A stretch of 34,686 nucleotides of DNA from Yersinia artesiana (GTDB taxonomy: Bacteria > Pseudomonadota > Gammaproteobacteria > Enterobacterales > Enterobacteriaceae). Below are positions 1 to 7,334 of this stretch, in pieces. Made by a program: the position numbers and the translations under genes. Location of the stretch: positions 1 through 34,686 of the forward strand of contig NZ_CACVAD010000049.1 in NCBI RefSeq assembly GCF_902726545.1, written 5' to 3'. Numbering within the stretch: position 1 is the stretch's first letter; every line of letters begins with the position of its first letter. The notes below the pieces were generated by a model that saw only the letters and a program-made list of their open reading frames with translations, made no database searches and had not been told where the DNA came from.

Positions 1-568
1 ATTTCAAACTATCGTTATTGATATTAAGATTATACTCGTTAGTCTGAACATATTCCTTTTTATTACCATAAGAAACTGATCCTATTGATAAAGGTTTAAC
101 AATTGCCTTGTGTTCTTCTAAAGCAGAAATTGCTAAATTATCATTAGTAATGACTAAATCAGGAATAATAAAACCAACACGTTGTGCTAAATAAGCCTGA
201 AGAATTTTATTGTCAACTCTGCGCATGACCGATGGTTTAGATAAACATCGGCCAGAAAAGCTCTCAACGATGCCTTCAATAAGCGAATGGCTTTCTTTGT
301 GAGAAAAGGCTTGATACTGGGCGTCAATCACACCAGTAAGATCTTCAGATGCAGGTTTACGGTAGTAAATTGATTTACAGTTAGCTGAATTTACTTCATC
401 ACCAGAACTATCTTTGATTCTAAACCCTGATATATCGTAACTAATTCTATAGTTTGAAAAGTTATCTGTATTTAAACGGAAGAAAGCAATGTCTTTGTAT
501 CGTGCCATGATGTAGTCACATGTGCGATCAAAGCTGCTGGTGATGATCAGTATCCGGTTTTTCATCAT
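1..568 (-). CDS. ATP-grasp peptide maturase-like protein (MvdD/graspetide type), N-terminal part, cut by window edge
   Basis: A reading frame open from ATG at 568 to the left edge gives about 189 residues without a stop. It starts MMKNRILIITSSFD, a typical pre-ATP-grasp beta strand, then has FFRLNTDNF and YYRKP. The FRxxTDxF and YRxP signatures are usual in MvdC/MvdD-type enzymes, which use ATP to form ester or amide cross-links in ribosomal peptides. Next come DNKILQAYLAQRVGF and IPDLVITN, which match the 'NK..q...A...G..iP.tlitn' entry to the ATP-grasp fold, and KAIVKPLSIGS, the nucleotide-binding lysine strand. The Mg/ATP-binding C-terminal half lies outside the window. AGGG sits 4 nt before the first ATG and 7 nt before the second (565), so 565 may be the real start. 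It lies in the integrated element and is AT-rich compared with the core genes. No convincing precursor peptide is visible upstream. Family assignment is by motif memory; a role other than peptide modification is possible. Confidence 0.6.
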   Translation of the reverse strand, partial: MMKNRILIITSSFDRTCDYIMARYKDIAFFRLNTDNFSNYRISYDISGFRIKDSSGDEVNSANCKSIYYRKPASEDLTGVIDAQYQAFSHKESHSLIEGIVESFSGRCLSKPSVMRRVDNKILQAYLAQRVGFIIPDLVITNDNLAISALEEHKAIVKPLSIGSVSYGNKKEYVQTNEYNLNINNDSLK

Positions 569-786
569 ATCCCTGATTGCAAAGAAGCATTTTCTAAATG
601 ATATGTAAAAAACTAAAATTAGCCAATGACAGTGGTAACAGTTTTGACGACCGACTTTAAATATTTGACTCTATTTTGTTGCCTACTTCTTCTAACAGAA
701 AATAGATACTTACCCACCCAGTAGACATACCAACCACTAACCTCCGGTATTAATAATATTATATAGATGCGTTTTTACTTTCTGTC

Positions 787-1149
787 TCACAAAATCATCT
801 GTGCTGCCCGGCATTTATAAATTGCTGCTAATTTCTCTCTGGTTTTCTTCTGTGGGCGAGAATCTACGGCTTCCCATTGGGATACAGCAGATTGGGTGGT
901 GCCAAGCAGTTCTGCTATTTCATATTGCGAAAAACCACGGTAGATACGCCATGCAGCCAGCAAACTGACGCCATCGTTTACCATGATTTGAACAACTTCA
1001 TTCGGGATGGTCTGATCATCATCGTTATCAGCAACATAGGGAATATCCTCATACTTCGCATTAGAGATAAGCTGCTGATATTCGGCAATGGGTAAGACCA
1101 CAAACTGAGGCTTTCCTGCTTCATCATGAATGTATTGTAGTTTTGCCAT
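787..1149 (-). CDS. HTH (Xre-type) antitoxin of a HigBA/RelE-like toxin-antitoxin pair
   Basis: This is a 120-residue protein. The start MAKLQYIHDE is chosen because AAGGTG lies 6 nt upstream; an in-frame start 11 codons earlier has no such site. The N-terminal third (PQFVVLPIAEYQQL) resembles the short dimerisation strand-helix of Phd/YefM-like antitoxins. An acidic linker (DNDDDQ) follows. The C-terminal half is a lambda-repressor-like helix-turn-helix: YRGFSQYEIAELLGTTQSAV then SQWE, with a basic tail. It lies 62 nt downstream of the RelE-like toxin gene on the same strand. Toxin-first order with an Xre antitoxin is the HigBA layout. It should neutralise the toxin and repress the shared promoter at 1518-1546. 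The exact family name is inferred. Confidence 0.8.
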   Translation of the reverse strand: MAKLQYIHDEAGKPQFVVLPIAEYQQLISNAKYEDIPYVADNDDDQTIPNEVVQIMVNDGVSLLAAWRIYRGFSQYEIAELLGTTQSAVSQWEAVDSRPQKKTREKLAAIYKCRAAQMIL

Positions 1150-1211
1150 CTTATTCACCTTAGTTGAGAAAAATAACGCCATGCCTTTGAGGGGAAATCT
1201 ACTGAGCTAGC

Positions 1212-1472
1212 CTAATAGGTTGTTGTGGTTCTGCGTTTAACTTCCTGGATCGTACATATCACAGGGGTTCCCTCTATAATCTGAAAAATAATCCTGTAAT
1301 TCCCCACTCGCATCCGATACTGGCCAGTACCCATCTGTAACTTTTTGATATCCAAATCAACAGCAGGGAAATTTGCCAGTTTATTCACTTTTTCACTGAT
1401 GGATTTTCGATATCTGACATCTATTGAAAGTAACTGCTTAACCGCTTTCCTCGACCAGTCAACCTTGACCAT
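1212..1472 (-). CDS. RelE/ParE-superfamily toxin (HigB/RelE-like)
   Basis: This 86-residue basic protein begins MVKVDWSRKAVKQL. The ATG at 1472 is preceded by GAGGA 5 nt upstream, a better start than the in-frame TTG at 1517. The body has the RelE fold signature: an N-terminal amphipathic helix pair, then KLQMGTGQYRMRVGNYRIIF (the 'G..yR.R.GdyRiif' strand block) and a C-terminal strand VICTIQEVKRR ending in Tyr. RelE-type toxins usually cleave mRNA in the ribosome; ParE relatives poison gyrase. The conserved Lys/Arg/Tyr residues fit an mRNase, but this is inferred. It is the first gene of a two-gene operon with the downstream HTH antitoxin, and the operon probably helps stabilise the island. 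Confidence 0.83.
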   Translation of the reverse strand: MVKVDWSRKAVKQLLSIDVRYRKSISEKVNKLANFPAVDLDIKKLQMGTGQYRMRVGNYRIIFQIIEGTPVICTIQEVKRRTTTTY

Positions 1473-1517
1473 CGTTTCCTCACTTTTATAAGTGATCACA
1501 TCCGCTGTTATGGTCAA

Positions 1518-1546
1518 ATAGTAGAGCTATATGTAAGCATGGTCAA
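1518..1546 (-). promoter_or_regulatory. Sigma-70 promoter of the toxin-antitoxin operon with flanking direct repeats
   Basis: On the minus strand, TTGACC (1546-1541) and TACTAT (1523-1518) are separated by exactly 17 bp, a near-consensus promoter 46 bp upstream of the toxin start. The octamer TTGACCAT occurs twice on this strand, at 1546-1539 (over the -35) and 1517-1510 (just after the -10), 29 bp apart. A repeat flanking the promoter in this way is a likely operator for the HTH antitoxin. Confidence 0.6.
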
Positions 1547-1811
1547 CACAAAAAGCTGATTATTGGCTAATTTTAATCTTATTAAAAACTAATGTATGAG
1601 TCTAAATAATAATTAATATTGATGAATTACATACGCATTACACCCACAAATGCGGCCCCTCTCGCATCCACAAAAATGTTTGTCCTAATTTACCACTGGT
1701 TAATTGAACAGTAGGGAATGGCCGGATATAGTGCTCCCGCAGCGGCAAATTCCGCTGCCGTGATTAGCGTCCCGGAATTCAATAGAGCGCACGACCGCAC
1801 AGGCGGTTACT
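1547..1811. other. Intergenic stretch between the toxin-antitoxin promoter and the phage-like small genes
   Basis: No coding frame stands out here. A short hairpin, GCAGCGG-CAAATT-CCGCTGC (1739-1758, 7-bp stem), lies about 55 nt upstream of the first small ORF. In P4-like satellites this position can hold a small immunity RNA, but I cannot show that here. Confidence 0.35.
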
Positions 1812-1973
1812 ATGTGCGGGTACAGTTACACCTGTGAAAAAGCAATGGTGGGCTGGACGGGGGCATCGAAAGATGCGCCGGGTTCTCTGTTGACCGGTTA
1901 CGCTAACCTCGTTCAGCTCACCACCCTCTTGAGGTTAGCGTCTCTTGGTGGTGATTTTAAAGCCATCAACTGA
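1812..1973 (+). CDS. Small phage-satellite protein, Ash-like
   Basis: A 53-residue frame starts MCGYSYTCEKAMVGWTG, with AGGCGG 5 nt before the ATG. An internal ATG at 1845 would give 42 residues. The stretch MVGWTGASKDAPGS followed by YANLVQLTT resembles what I recall of Ash-family ORFs near the immunity/ash region of P4-like satellites. No enzymatic motif is visible. The second half of the gene contains two interlocking inverted repeats (1901-1954), so the conserved object may be RNA structure as much as protein. It is followed after 12 nt by another small ORF on the same strand. Confidence 0.5.
   Translation: MCGYSYTCEKAMVGWTGASKDAPGSLLTGYANLVQLTTLLRLASLGGDFKAIN
1901..1954 (+). other. Interlocking inverted repeats with pseudoknot topology inside the Ash-like ORF
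   Basis: CGCTAACCTC (1901-1910) is a perfect 10-bp inverted repeat of GAGGTTAGCG (1931-1940). TCACCACC (1918-1925), in the 20-nt loop, is a perfect complement of GGTGGTGA (1947-1954) downstream. The pairings can coexist as an H-type pseudoknot or compete. The structure ends 32 nt before the start codon of the next small ORF. No function is assigned. Confidence 0.5.
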
Positions 1974-1985
1974 GAGGTTGTCATC

Positions 1986-2084
1986 ATGGATTCGACGACT
2001 AAAGCCCCTTGCCGTACCGCTTTTCTTCACCTGCCAACATCACTGGCCGCCGCTCTCCTGCCGGAGGTGTGCCATGTACGATAA
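1986..2084 (+). CDS. Very small ORF of the phage-like patch
   Basis: This 32-residue frame starts MDSTTKAPCRTAFLHL. GAGAGG lies about 7 nt upstream of the ATG. It overlaps the next ORF by 11 nt, and that ORF's ribosome-binding site (GGAGGTG) lies within its last codons, suggesting translational coupling. I see no domain. It could be an untranslated leader rather than a gene; the ribosome-binding site and overlap are the only support. Confidence 0.35.
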   Translation: MDSTTKAPCRTAFLHLPTSLAAALLPEVCHVR

Positions 2085-2259
2085 CTCGCCCCACGAAGTG
2101 GAAGACCTTATTGATCATTGCCGTGCGCTCATTTACGCCGTTGTCGTGCTTGATCAACCCGTTGCAAAAGAAATACTCAATCTCGTTCTATGGCAGCAAA
2201 TAGACCTGCTACATCAAACTTATCATCAAGCCACCAGCGAGCCTCTCGAGGCCGAATAA
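2074..2259 (+). CDS. Small hypothetical phage/satellite protein
   Basis: This 61-residue acidic protein starts MYDNSPHEVEDLIDHCRAL and is predicted mostly helical. The start is supported by GGAGG 7 nt upstream. An in-frame extension upstream has no ribosome-binding site. The helical pattern EILNLVLWQQIDLLHQTYHQA suggests a small dimerising protein, but I do not recognise a function. It is the last gene of a short plus-strand group (1812-2259) and faces the integrase gene across a hairpin at 2273-2294. Confidence 0.55.
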   Translation: MYDNSPHEVEDLIDHCRALIYAVVVLDQPVAKEILNLVLWQQIDLLHQTYHQATSEPLEAE

Positions 2260-2272
2260 CCCCTAAATGCCA

Positions 2273-2294
2273 AAAGGCATCGCGAGATGCCTTT
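2273..2294 (+). terminator. Hairpin between convergent small ORF and integrase
   Basis: AAAGGCATC-GCGA-GATGCCTTT forms a perfect 9-bp stem closed by a GNRA tetraloop. It lies 14 bp after the stop of the small ORF and 46 bp before the end of the convergent integrase gene. No long U-tract follows on the plus strand, so termination is likely rather than certain. Confidence 0.55.
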
Positions 2295-2340
2295 AAAAAG
2301 TTTGGATAACTATTTCAGCCAGATAGCAAATATCCCTCCC

Positions 2341-3525
2341 CTATGCCCGTTTCCCAAATCTTCCATGAATCACATTCTCGCCATTTTCCAGGCTATCCAT
2401 ATAGTCGGCATACCATTGCAGCATTTCTCTGCGACCATCCAGATATTGAGCATGATTATAGGTACCGCGAATACTGTTTTTATCGACGTGAGCCAGTTGT
2501 GTTTCTATCCAGGCAGTATTAAAGCCCTGCTCATGCAAAATAGTGCTCATTGTGTGGCGAAAACCGTGGCCGGTGGCTCTACCGTGGTAGCCAATACGCT
2601 TTATGACCTGATTAATACTGGCCTCGCTCATTGGCTTTAGACTGTCATTACGACCAGGAAAAACTAATTTAAAGCGACCGGTAATAGCATGCAGTTGCAA
2701 CAACAACTCTAAAACCTGTTCAGATAAAGGGACCAGATGTGGACGACGCATTTTCATTCGGATAGTAGGGACTTCCCACAGACCTTTATCTAAATTGAAT
2801 TCAACCCACTCAGCAGCACGTAGCTCGATTGTTCGAACGCCGGTAAGCATGAGCAAACGGGTTGCTATTCGTGTGACAGGGCTGCCGCTATAGGCACTAA
2901 GAGACTGAAGATATTCAGGAAGTTCAGCGGCTAAAAGGTGGGGATAATGCTGATGTTTCTGTACTGCCAAAGCACCTGCCAGCTCACTGGCGGGGTTGTT
3001 CTCCGCCCTGCCGGTCACGATCGCATAGCGAAAAGTCTGATTGCACGCCTGACGAATTTTGCGCATTTTATCGAGGACACCACGCGCCTCTAGTTTACGC
3101 AGTGTTTCAAGCATCTCTCCAACATAGGGAAAAATATCATTTTCAAACGATTCCATTAAATCGTCGGCGTAACCTTTCGACCAATTAGGTCTTTTATAAG
3201 CATGCCATTCTCTAGCCAGCGCTTCGAACGTGTTATCAATGCTGACTTTCTTGGCCTGTTTATCTGCTTTTTTTTCTTCACCGGGATCCCCACCAGCAGC
3301 CAGAATTCGTTTGGCTTCGTCCCTTTTGGCACGGGCCTCAGCGAGAGTGATATCGGGATAGACCCCGATTGATAGCAGCTTTTCTTTTCCAGCAATCCGA
3401 TACTTCAACCGCCAGTAACGTGAACCATTTGAGTTTACTAATAAAAATAATCCACCGCCGTCGGAGAGCTTGTAAGGTTTCTCTTTTCGTTTTGCGGTAT
3501 CCACTTGCCGGGCGTTTAGTTTCAT
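2341..3525 (-). CDS. int: Tyrosine recombinase, P4/DLP12-type prophage integrase
   Basis: This is a 394-residue integrase starting at MKLNARQVDTAK; an alternative start lies 5 codons upstream at 3540, and neither has a good ribosome-binding site. Domain order: N-terminal DUF4102 arm-binding region with KLSDGGGLFL and a YWRLKYR block; core-binding helices; C-terminal catalytic domain. The active-site set is present: Arg in GVRTIELR, Lys in IRMKMRRP, HGFRH, the LAHVD histidine, and the nucleophile Tyr in GTYNHAQYLDGRRE. Compared with relatives I recall, about 10 residues (the 'xRPIxDIKPl' segment) are missing between IFPYVG and EMLETLRK, near 3117-3120, without loss of frame. It is transcribed away from tRNA-Arg(UCU), whose 3' end is 166 bp from its start, the usual position for an integrase at its attachment site. 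It should catalyse site-specific integration or excision of the element to the left. Whether the deletion impairs it is unknown. Confidence 0.92.
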   Translation of the reverse strand: MKLNARQVDTAKRKEKPYKLSDGGGLFLLVNSNGSRYWRLKYRIAGKEKLLSIGVYPDITLAEARAKRDEAKRILAAGGDPGEEKKADKQAKKVSIDNTFEALAREWHAYKRPNWSKGYADDLMESFENDIFPYVGEMLETLRKLEARGVLDKMRKIRQACNQTFRYAIVTGRAENNPASELAGALAVQKHQHYPHLLAAELPEYLQSLSAYSGSPVTRIATRLLMLTGVRTIELRAAEWVEFNLDKGLWEVPTIRMKMRRPHLVPLSEQVLELLLQLHAITGRFKLVFPGRNDSLKPMSEASINQVIKRIGYHGRATGHGFRHTMSTILHEQGFNTAWIETQLAHVDKNSIRGTYNHAQYLDGRREMLQWYADYMDSLENGENVIHGRFGKRA

Positions 3526-3558
3526 GTAGGGGTATCTCATTCCATTGAACCTAGACTT

Positions 3559-3577
3559 ACCCCCATTTATACCCCCA
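3559..3577 (-). repeat. Tandem GGGGGTA-type repeats upstream of int
   Basis: On the minus strand TGGGGGT occurs twice, at 3577-3571 and 3565-3559, with a 12-bp period, 34-52 bp before the integrase start. Closely spaced short direct repeats here could be arm-type integrase sites or an autoregulatory site. Function is inferred from position only. Confidence 0.35.
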
Positions 3578-3690
3578 ACTATCTATAGAACTCAGTAGAT
3601 GCGGATAAACGTAGGGATACTAGGAAGCTCCAGAGATACTGATTATATAAGGGATTTATGGACTTAGATAGACTTCAGGAGACGTAAAGA

Positions 3691-3767
3691 TGGTACGCCC
3701 TACAGGGCTCGAACCTGTGACCTACGGCTTAGAAGGCCGTTGCTCTATCCAACTGAGCTAAGGGCGC
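3691..3767 (-). tRNA. argU: tRNA-Arg (anticodon TCT)
   Basis: A 77-nt cloverleaf reads on the minus strand from GCGCCCT (3767) to the encoded CCA at 3693-3691. The acceptor stem GCGCCCT/AGGGCGT, D arm with AGTTGGATAGAGC, anticodon stem ACGGC/GCCGT with loop CTTCTAA (anticodon TCT, reading AGA), and T arm ACAGG-TTCGAAC-CTGT are all present. In E. coli the corresponding argU next to folD is the DLP12 insertion site. Here the integrase lies directly 3' of the tRNA, so the tRNA 3' end is the probable attachment site. No second copy of the tRNA 3' end is seen between 1 and 3690, so the far attachment site lies outside the window or has decayed. Confidence 0.97.
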
Positions 3768-3819
3768 ATTTGATATTTACCGCAGCATAGAACGCTGCTG
3801 GTAGTCAGTTGCGGGTTGG

Positions 3820-3847
3820 ATTATACGGGCAGTCGCCTTTGAGTCAA
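3820..3847 (-). promoter_or_regulatory. Promoter of tRNA-Arg
   Basis: On the minus strand, TTGACT (3847-3842) and TATAAT (3825-3820) are separated by 16 bp. The -10 box is perfect and lies 52 bp upstream of the tRNA 5' end. Confidence 0.7.
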
Positions 3848-3980
3848 TGGGTTTTCGCCTTACGGTTTATCAACTGGCTATTTAATCGTTAATTAATCGT
3901 TATTATGCGCCTGACAGCACGGCCCGCTTCTGACAAAATAGGCAGATTCCCGCTTTTTTAATTGATGGACCCTTCCACTG

Positions 3981-4862
3981 ATGTCAGCGAAAATTATAGA
4001 TGGTAAAACGATTGCGCAGCAGGTACGAAACGAAGTTGCTGCGTTGGTACAGAAACGTTTAGCCGCGGGTAAACGTGCTCCCGGCCTTGCTGTTGTGTTG
4101 GTAGGTGAAAATCCAGCTTCACAAATTTATGTCGCCAGTAAACGTAAGGCATGCGAAGAGGTGGGTTTTGTTTCCCGTTCTTATGACTTGCCGATGACCA
4201 CCACAGAAGCCGAGCTGTTAGCCTTAATTGATTCACTGAATAACGATAGTGAAATTGATGGGATTCTGGTGCAACTGCCACTGCCTGCGGGGATTGATAA
4301 TGTCAAAGTCCTGGAACACATTCATCCAGATAAAGACGTCGATGGTTTCCATCCTTACAACGTGGGGCGCTTGTGTCAGCGCGCGCCTAAACTGCGTCCT
4401 TGCACCCCACGCGGCATAGTGACACTGCTGGAACGTTATGAAATCCCGACTTACGGTCTGAACGCTGTCGTCGTGGGAGCATCAAATATTGTTGGTCGCC
4501 CGATGAGCCTTGAGTTATTGCTGGCTGGCTGCACCACTACCGTCACGCATCGTTTTACTAAAAATCTGCGCCAGCATGTCGAAAATGCGGATTTATTGGT
4601 GGTTGCTGTCGGTAAACCTGGTTTTATTCCTGGTGAGTGGATTAAACCCGGTGCAATCGTGATTGATGTCGGCATTAACCGCCTTGAAAATGGTAAAGTA
4701 GTCGGCGATGTAGAATTTGATGTCGCTGTTGAGCGTGCGAGTTGGATTACACCGGTTCCCGGTGGCGTCGGGCCGATGACCGTTGCAACACTGATACAAA
4801 ATACCTTGCAAGCCTGCGAGGAATATCACGACATCAACGAAAATAGAGTGAAAGGACAGTAA
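3981..4862 (+). CDS. folD: Bifunctional methylenetetrahydrofolate dehydrogenase / methenyltetrahydrofolate cyclohydrolase
   Basis: FolD interconverts 5,10-methylene-, 5,10-methenyl- and 10-formyl-tetrahydrofolate using NADP, supplying one-carbon units for purine and formyl-Met synthesis in the cytosol. The 293-residue length is close to E. coli's 288. Catalytic Tyr50 and Lys54 are in [22 protein letters not shown] and [13 protein letters not shown] form the folate site. [13 protein letters not shown] is the Rossmann nucleotide-binding loop, and [13 protein letters not shown] is the C-terminal family signature. The stop codon overlaps the start of ybcJ (TAATG), so the two are probably co-transcribed and translationally coupled, as in E. 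coli. No strong Shine-Dalgarno is seen before the ATG. Confidence 0.98.
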   Translation: MSAKIIDGKTIAQQVRNEVAALVQKRLAAGKRAPGLAVVLVGENPASQIYVASKRKACEEVGFVSRSYDLPMTTTEAELLALIDSLNNDSEIDGILVQLPLPAGIDNVKVLEHIHPDKDVDGFHPYNVGRLCQRAPKLRPCTPRGIVTLLERYEIPTYGLNAVVVGASNIVGRPMSLELLLAGCTTTVTHRFTKNLRQHVENADLLVVAVGKPGFIPGEWIKPGAIVIDVGINRLENGKVVGDVEFDVAVERASWITPVPGGVGPMTVATLIQNTLQACEEYHDINENRVKGQ

Positions 4863-5074
4863 TGGACATTTTTCATTTAGAAAAACACCCGCACGTCGAG
4901 CTATGTGACTTATTAAAGCTGCAAGGTTGGAACGATAGCGGTGCATCAGCAAAAGCCGCCATCGCTGATGGGCAGGTAAAAGTCGACGGGAATGTGGAAA
5001 CGCGCAAGCGCTGCAAGATCCTGGCTGACCAGATTGTTGAGTTTCAAGGTATGAAAGTACAGGTTAAAGCCTAA
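4862..5074 (+). CDS. ybcJ: S4-domain RNA-binding protein YbcJ
   Basis: This 70-residue protein is a single S4-like RNA-binding domain. The motif GASAKAAIADGQVKVDGNVE, followed by TRKRCKI, matches the helix-turn-strand of S4 domains. E. coli YbcJ has the same length and position next to folD. It is thought to act in RNA metabolism, but its target is not established. Its start codon overlaps the folD stop, indicating an operon. A strong bidirectional terminator follows at 5153-5196. Confidence 0.93.
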   Translation: MDIFHLEKHPHVELCDLLKLQGWNDSGASAKAAIADGQVKVDGNVETRKRCKILADQIVEFQGMKVQVKA

Positions 5075-5152
5075 TAACCTCAGCAACGGCGAGTTTTAGC
5101 TGGTTATTGCAAAAAACTGCCGTTGTAGTAGTGAAAAGTACAAAATATGGGC

Positions 5153-5196
5153 AAAAAAATGCGGTTGCTGGCGAACTCCAGAACCGCAATTTTTTT
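5153..5196. terminator. Bidirectional rho-independent terminator between ybcJ and cysS
   Basis: GCGGTT-G-CTGG (5161-5171), loop CGAACT, then CCAG-AACCGC (5178-5187): a 10-bp GC-rich stem with one bulge. Seven A lie upstream and seven T downstream, so it should end transcription of both the plus-strand folD-ybcJ and the convergent cysS. Confidence 0.85.
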
Positions 5197-5231
5197 AGCG
5201 TGCAGCCCACTTAACAACTGCCAGCTCCGTA

Positions 5232-6617
5232 TTATTTACGACGCCAGGTCGTCCCTTGCGGGCCATCTTCCAGCACAATACCTAATTCATTCAATTGATC
5301 ACGAGCAGAGTCTGCCAGCGCCCAATCTTTGCTGCTGCGGGCATCGTTGCGCTGCTTGATAAGCGCTTCGATTTTTGCCACTTCATCGTCGTCAGTCTGC
5401 GCACCACTTTGTAAAAACAGTTCTGGATCCTGTTCCAATAATCCCAGCACATGCGCCAGTTTACGCAACTCTGCCGCTAACGCATTTGCCGCAGTCATAT
5501 CTTCAGCTTTCAGGCGATTCACTTCGCGCGCAATATCAAACAGCACCGAGTAGGCTTCTGGAGTATTGAAATCATCATCCATTGCCGCACGGAAACGCGC
5601 TTCAAACTCAGCGCCACCCGCCGGCGTTGCATTCTCGTCAGTGCCGCGCAGCGCAGTATATAAACGCTCTAATGAAGCACGCGCTTGCTTGAGGTTTTCT
5701 TCGCTGTAATTAAGCTGGCTACGATAGTGGCCAGACATCAGGAAATAACGCACGGTTTCCGCATCGTAATACGCCAACACATCACGGATAGTGAAGAAGT
5801 TATTGAGTGATTTCGACATTTTTTCTTTGTCAATCATCACCATACCGGAATGCATCCAGTAATTAACATATGGGCCATCATGGGCACAGGTAGATTGTGC
5901 AATTTCATTTTCATGGTGCGGGAACATCAAATCAGAGCCACCGCCGTGAATATCGAAATGCGCACCGAGTTGCTTACCGTTCATTGCAGAACATTCAATA
6001 TGCCAGCCTGGGCGGCCCGGCCCCCAAGGTGATTCCCAACTAGGTTCACCCGGTTTGGACATTTTCCACAGCACGAAATCCATCGGATTACGTTTAACAT
6101 CAGCCACTTCAACACGCGCACCTGCCTGCAACTGATCCAAGTCCTGACGCGATAACACACCGTAATCCGGATCACTTTCAACAGAGAACATGACATCCCC
6201 ATTGGCCGCTACATAAGCATGATTACGGGCGATCAAGCGCTCAGTCAGCTCAATAATTTCAGGGATATGATGGGTAGCACGCGGCTCTAAATCCGGGCGT
6301 TGAAGGTTCAATGCATCAAAATCTTTATGCATTTCAGCCAACATGCGCGTGGTCAATTGCTCACAAGTTTCATTGTTTTCAATGGCGCGTTTGATAATTT
6401 TGTCGTCAACGTCTGTCACGTTGCGAACATATGTCAGAGAGTAACCTAAATAACGCAAATAACGTGCAACGACGTCGAAAGCGACAAAAGTACGCCCATG
6501 CCCAATGTGACACAGGTCATAAATGGTGATCCCGCATACGTACATGCCAATTTTACCGGCATGAATAGGCTTGAATTCCTCTTTTTGGCGACTCAGTGTA
6601 TTAAAAATCTTTAGCAT
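5232..6617 (-). CDS. cysS: Cysteine--tRNA ligase
   Basis: CysRS activates cysteine with ATP and charges tRNA-Cys in the cytosol. The 461-residue length equals that of E. coli CysRS. It is a class I synthetase: HIGH is at residues 37-40 ([10 protein letters not shown]), and the second signature EKMSKSLNN is near residue 266. The catalytic zinc ligands appear as Cys28 ([10 protein letters not shown]), the Cys in [10 protein letters not shown], and the HHENEIAQS block. The C-terminal anticodon-binding region ends TTWRRK. It is transcribed divergently from ppiB across a 212-bp spacer and convergently to ybcJ, from which it is insulated by the 5153-5196 terminator. Confidence 0.99.
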   Translation of the reverse strand: MLKIFNTLSRQKEEFKPIHAGKIGMYVCGITIYDLCHIGHGRTFVAFDVVARYLRYLGYSLTYVRNVTDVDDKIIKRAIENNETCEQLTTRMLAEMHKDFDALNLQRPDLEPRATHHIPEIIELTERLIARNHAYVAANGDVMFSVESDPDYGVLSRQDLDQLQAGARVEVADVKRNPMDFVLWKMSKPGEPSWESPWGPGRPGWHIECSAMNGKQLGAHFDIHGGGSDLMFPHHENEIAQSTCAHDGPYVNYWMHSGMVMIDKEKMSKSLNNFFTIRDVLAYYDAETVRYFLMSGHYRSQLNYSEENLKQARASLERLYTALRGTDENATPAGGAEFEARFRAAMDDDFNTPEAYSVLFDIAREVNRLKAEDMTAANALAAELRKLAHVLGLLEQDPELFLQSGAQTDDDEVAKIEALIKQRNDARSSKDWALADSARDQLNELGIVLEDGPQGTTWRRK

Positions 6618-6738
6618 CGGGACATTCCGTGGTTTTTGTTTTTGCGAAACGCATGGTTTAAAAAGATATCATCAGATTATGCGGTAAATCAGCTCATGAT
6701 ACAGCACTTTTTCGCCTATCCTGGCGGCGTTTCGAGTG

Positions 6739-6767
6739 CTGACTCAATCCCGCAGATATGATATAAG
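6739..6767 (+). promoter_or_regulatory. Candidate promoter of ppiB
   Basis: CTGACT (6739-6744) and TATAAG (6762-6767) are 17 bp apart, 62 bp upstream of the ppiB start. An overlapping TATGAT could be an alternative -10. Match quality is moderate. Confidence 0.4.
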
Positions 6768-6829
6768 AGCCGTCTAAAGAGTCACGACTCATTTGTGAAT
6801 ACACTTATTACACTAGCAGGAACATTATT

Positions 6830-7324
6830 ATGGTCACGTTTCATACTAATCACGGCGATATCGTCATCAACACCTTCGCGGATAAAGCGCCGGTTACCGT
6901 TGAAAACTTCCTGAACTACTGCCGTAAAGGTTTCTATGATAACACTATCTTCCACCGTGTTATCGATGGTTTCATGATTCAGGGCGGTGGTTTTGAGCCG
7001 GGCATGAACCAGAAAACGACTGATGCTCCAATCAAGAACGAAGCCAACAACGGTCTGAAAAATACCCGTGGCACTCTGGCAATGGCGCGTACCAACGATC
7101 CACACTCTGCCACTGCTCAGTTCTTTATTAACGTTGCAGACAATGACTTCCTGAACTTCCGTTCAGAACGCCCGGATGGTTGGGGTTACTGCGTATTTGC
7201 TGAAGTGACTGAAGGCCTGGACGTGGTTGATAAAATCAAAAACGTCGCTACCGGTCGCAGCGGTATGCATCAAGATGTGCCAAAAGAAGATGTGATCATT
7301 CAAAGCGTTACTGTAAGCGAGTAA
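6830..7324 (+). CDS. ppiB: Peptidyl-prolyl cis-trans isomerase B (cytosolic cyclophilin)
   Basis: PpiB catalyses cis-trans isomerisation of X-Pro bonds and assists folding in the cytosol. The 164-residue length matches E. coli PpiB, and there is no signal peptide, unlike PpiA. Cyclophilin motifs: [13 protein letters not shown] with the catalytic Arg, [20 protein letters not shown], and [24 protein letters not shown] lies about 8 nt upstream of the ATG. It is followed after 10 bp by lpxH, so the two are probably co-transcribed, as in E. coli. Confidence 0.98.
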   Translation: MVTFHTNHGDIVINTFADKAPVTVENFLNYCRKGFYDNTIFHRVIDGFMIQGGGFEPGMNQKTTDAPIKNEANNGLKNTRGTLAMARTNDPHSATAQFFINVADNDFLNFRSERPDGWGYCVFAEVTEGLDVVDKIKNVATGRSGMHQDVPKEDVIIQSVTVSE

Positions 7325-7334
7325 TAACGGCTTA

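Noticed and set aside
877-1095. Open frame on the plus strand across the antitoxin gene
   Set aside because: It is the antisense shadow of the HTH antitoxin, with no ribosome-binding site or recognisable domain.
2287-2640. 117-codon plus-strand frame opposite the integrase end
   Set aside because: It lies almost wholly antisense to the integrase C-terminus, which has clear catalytic motifs; the frame has no domain and starts in the terminator hairpin.
1-3690. Search for a second copy of the tRNA-Arg 3' end as the far attachment site
   Set aside because: No match to the last 20 bases of the tRNA was seen in this interval, so element boundaries cannot be set from this window.
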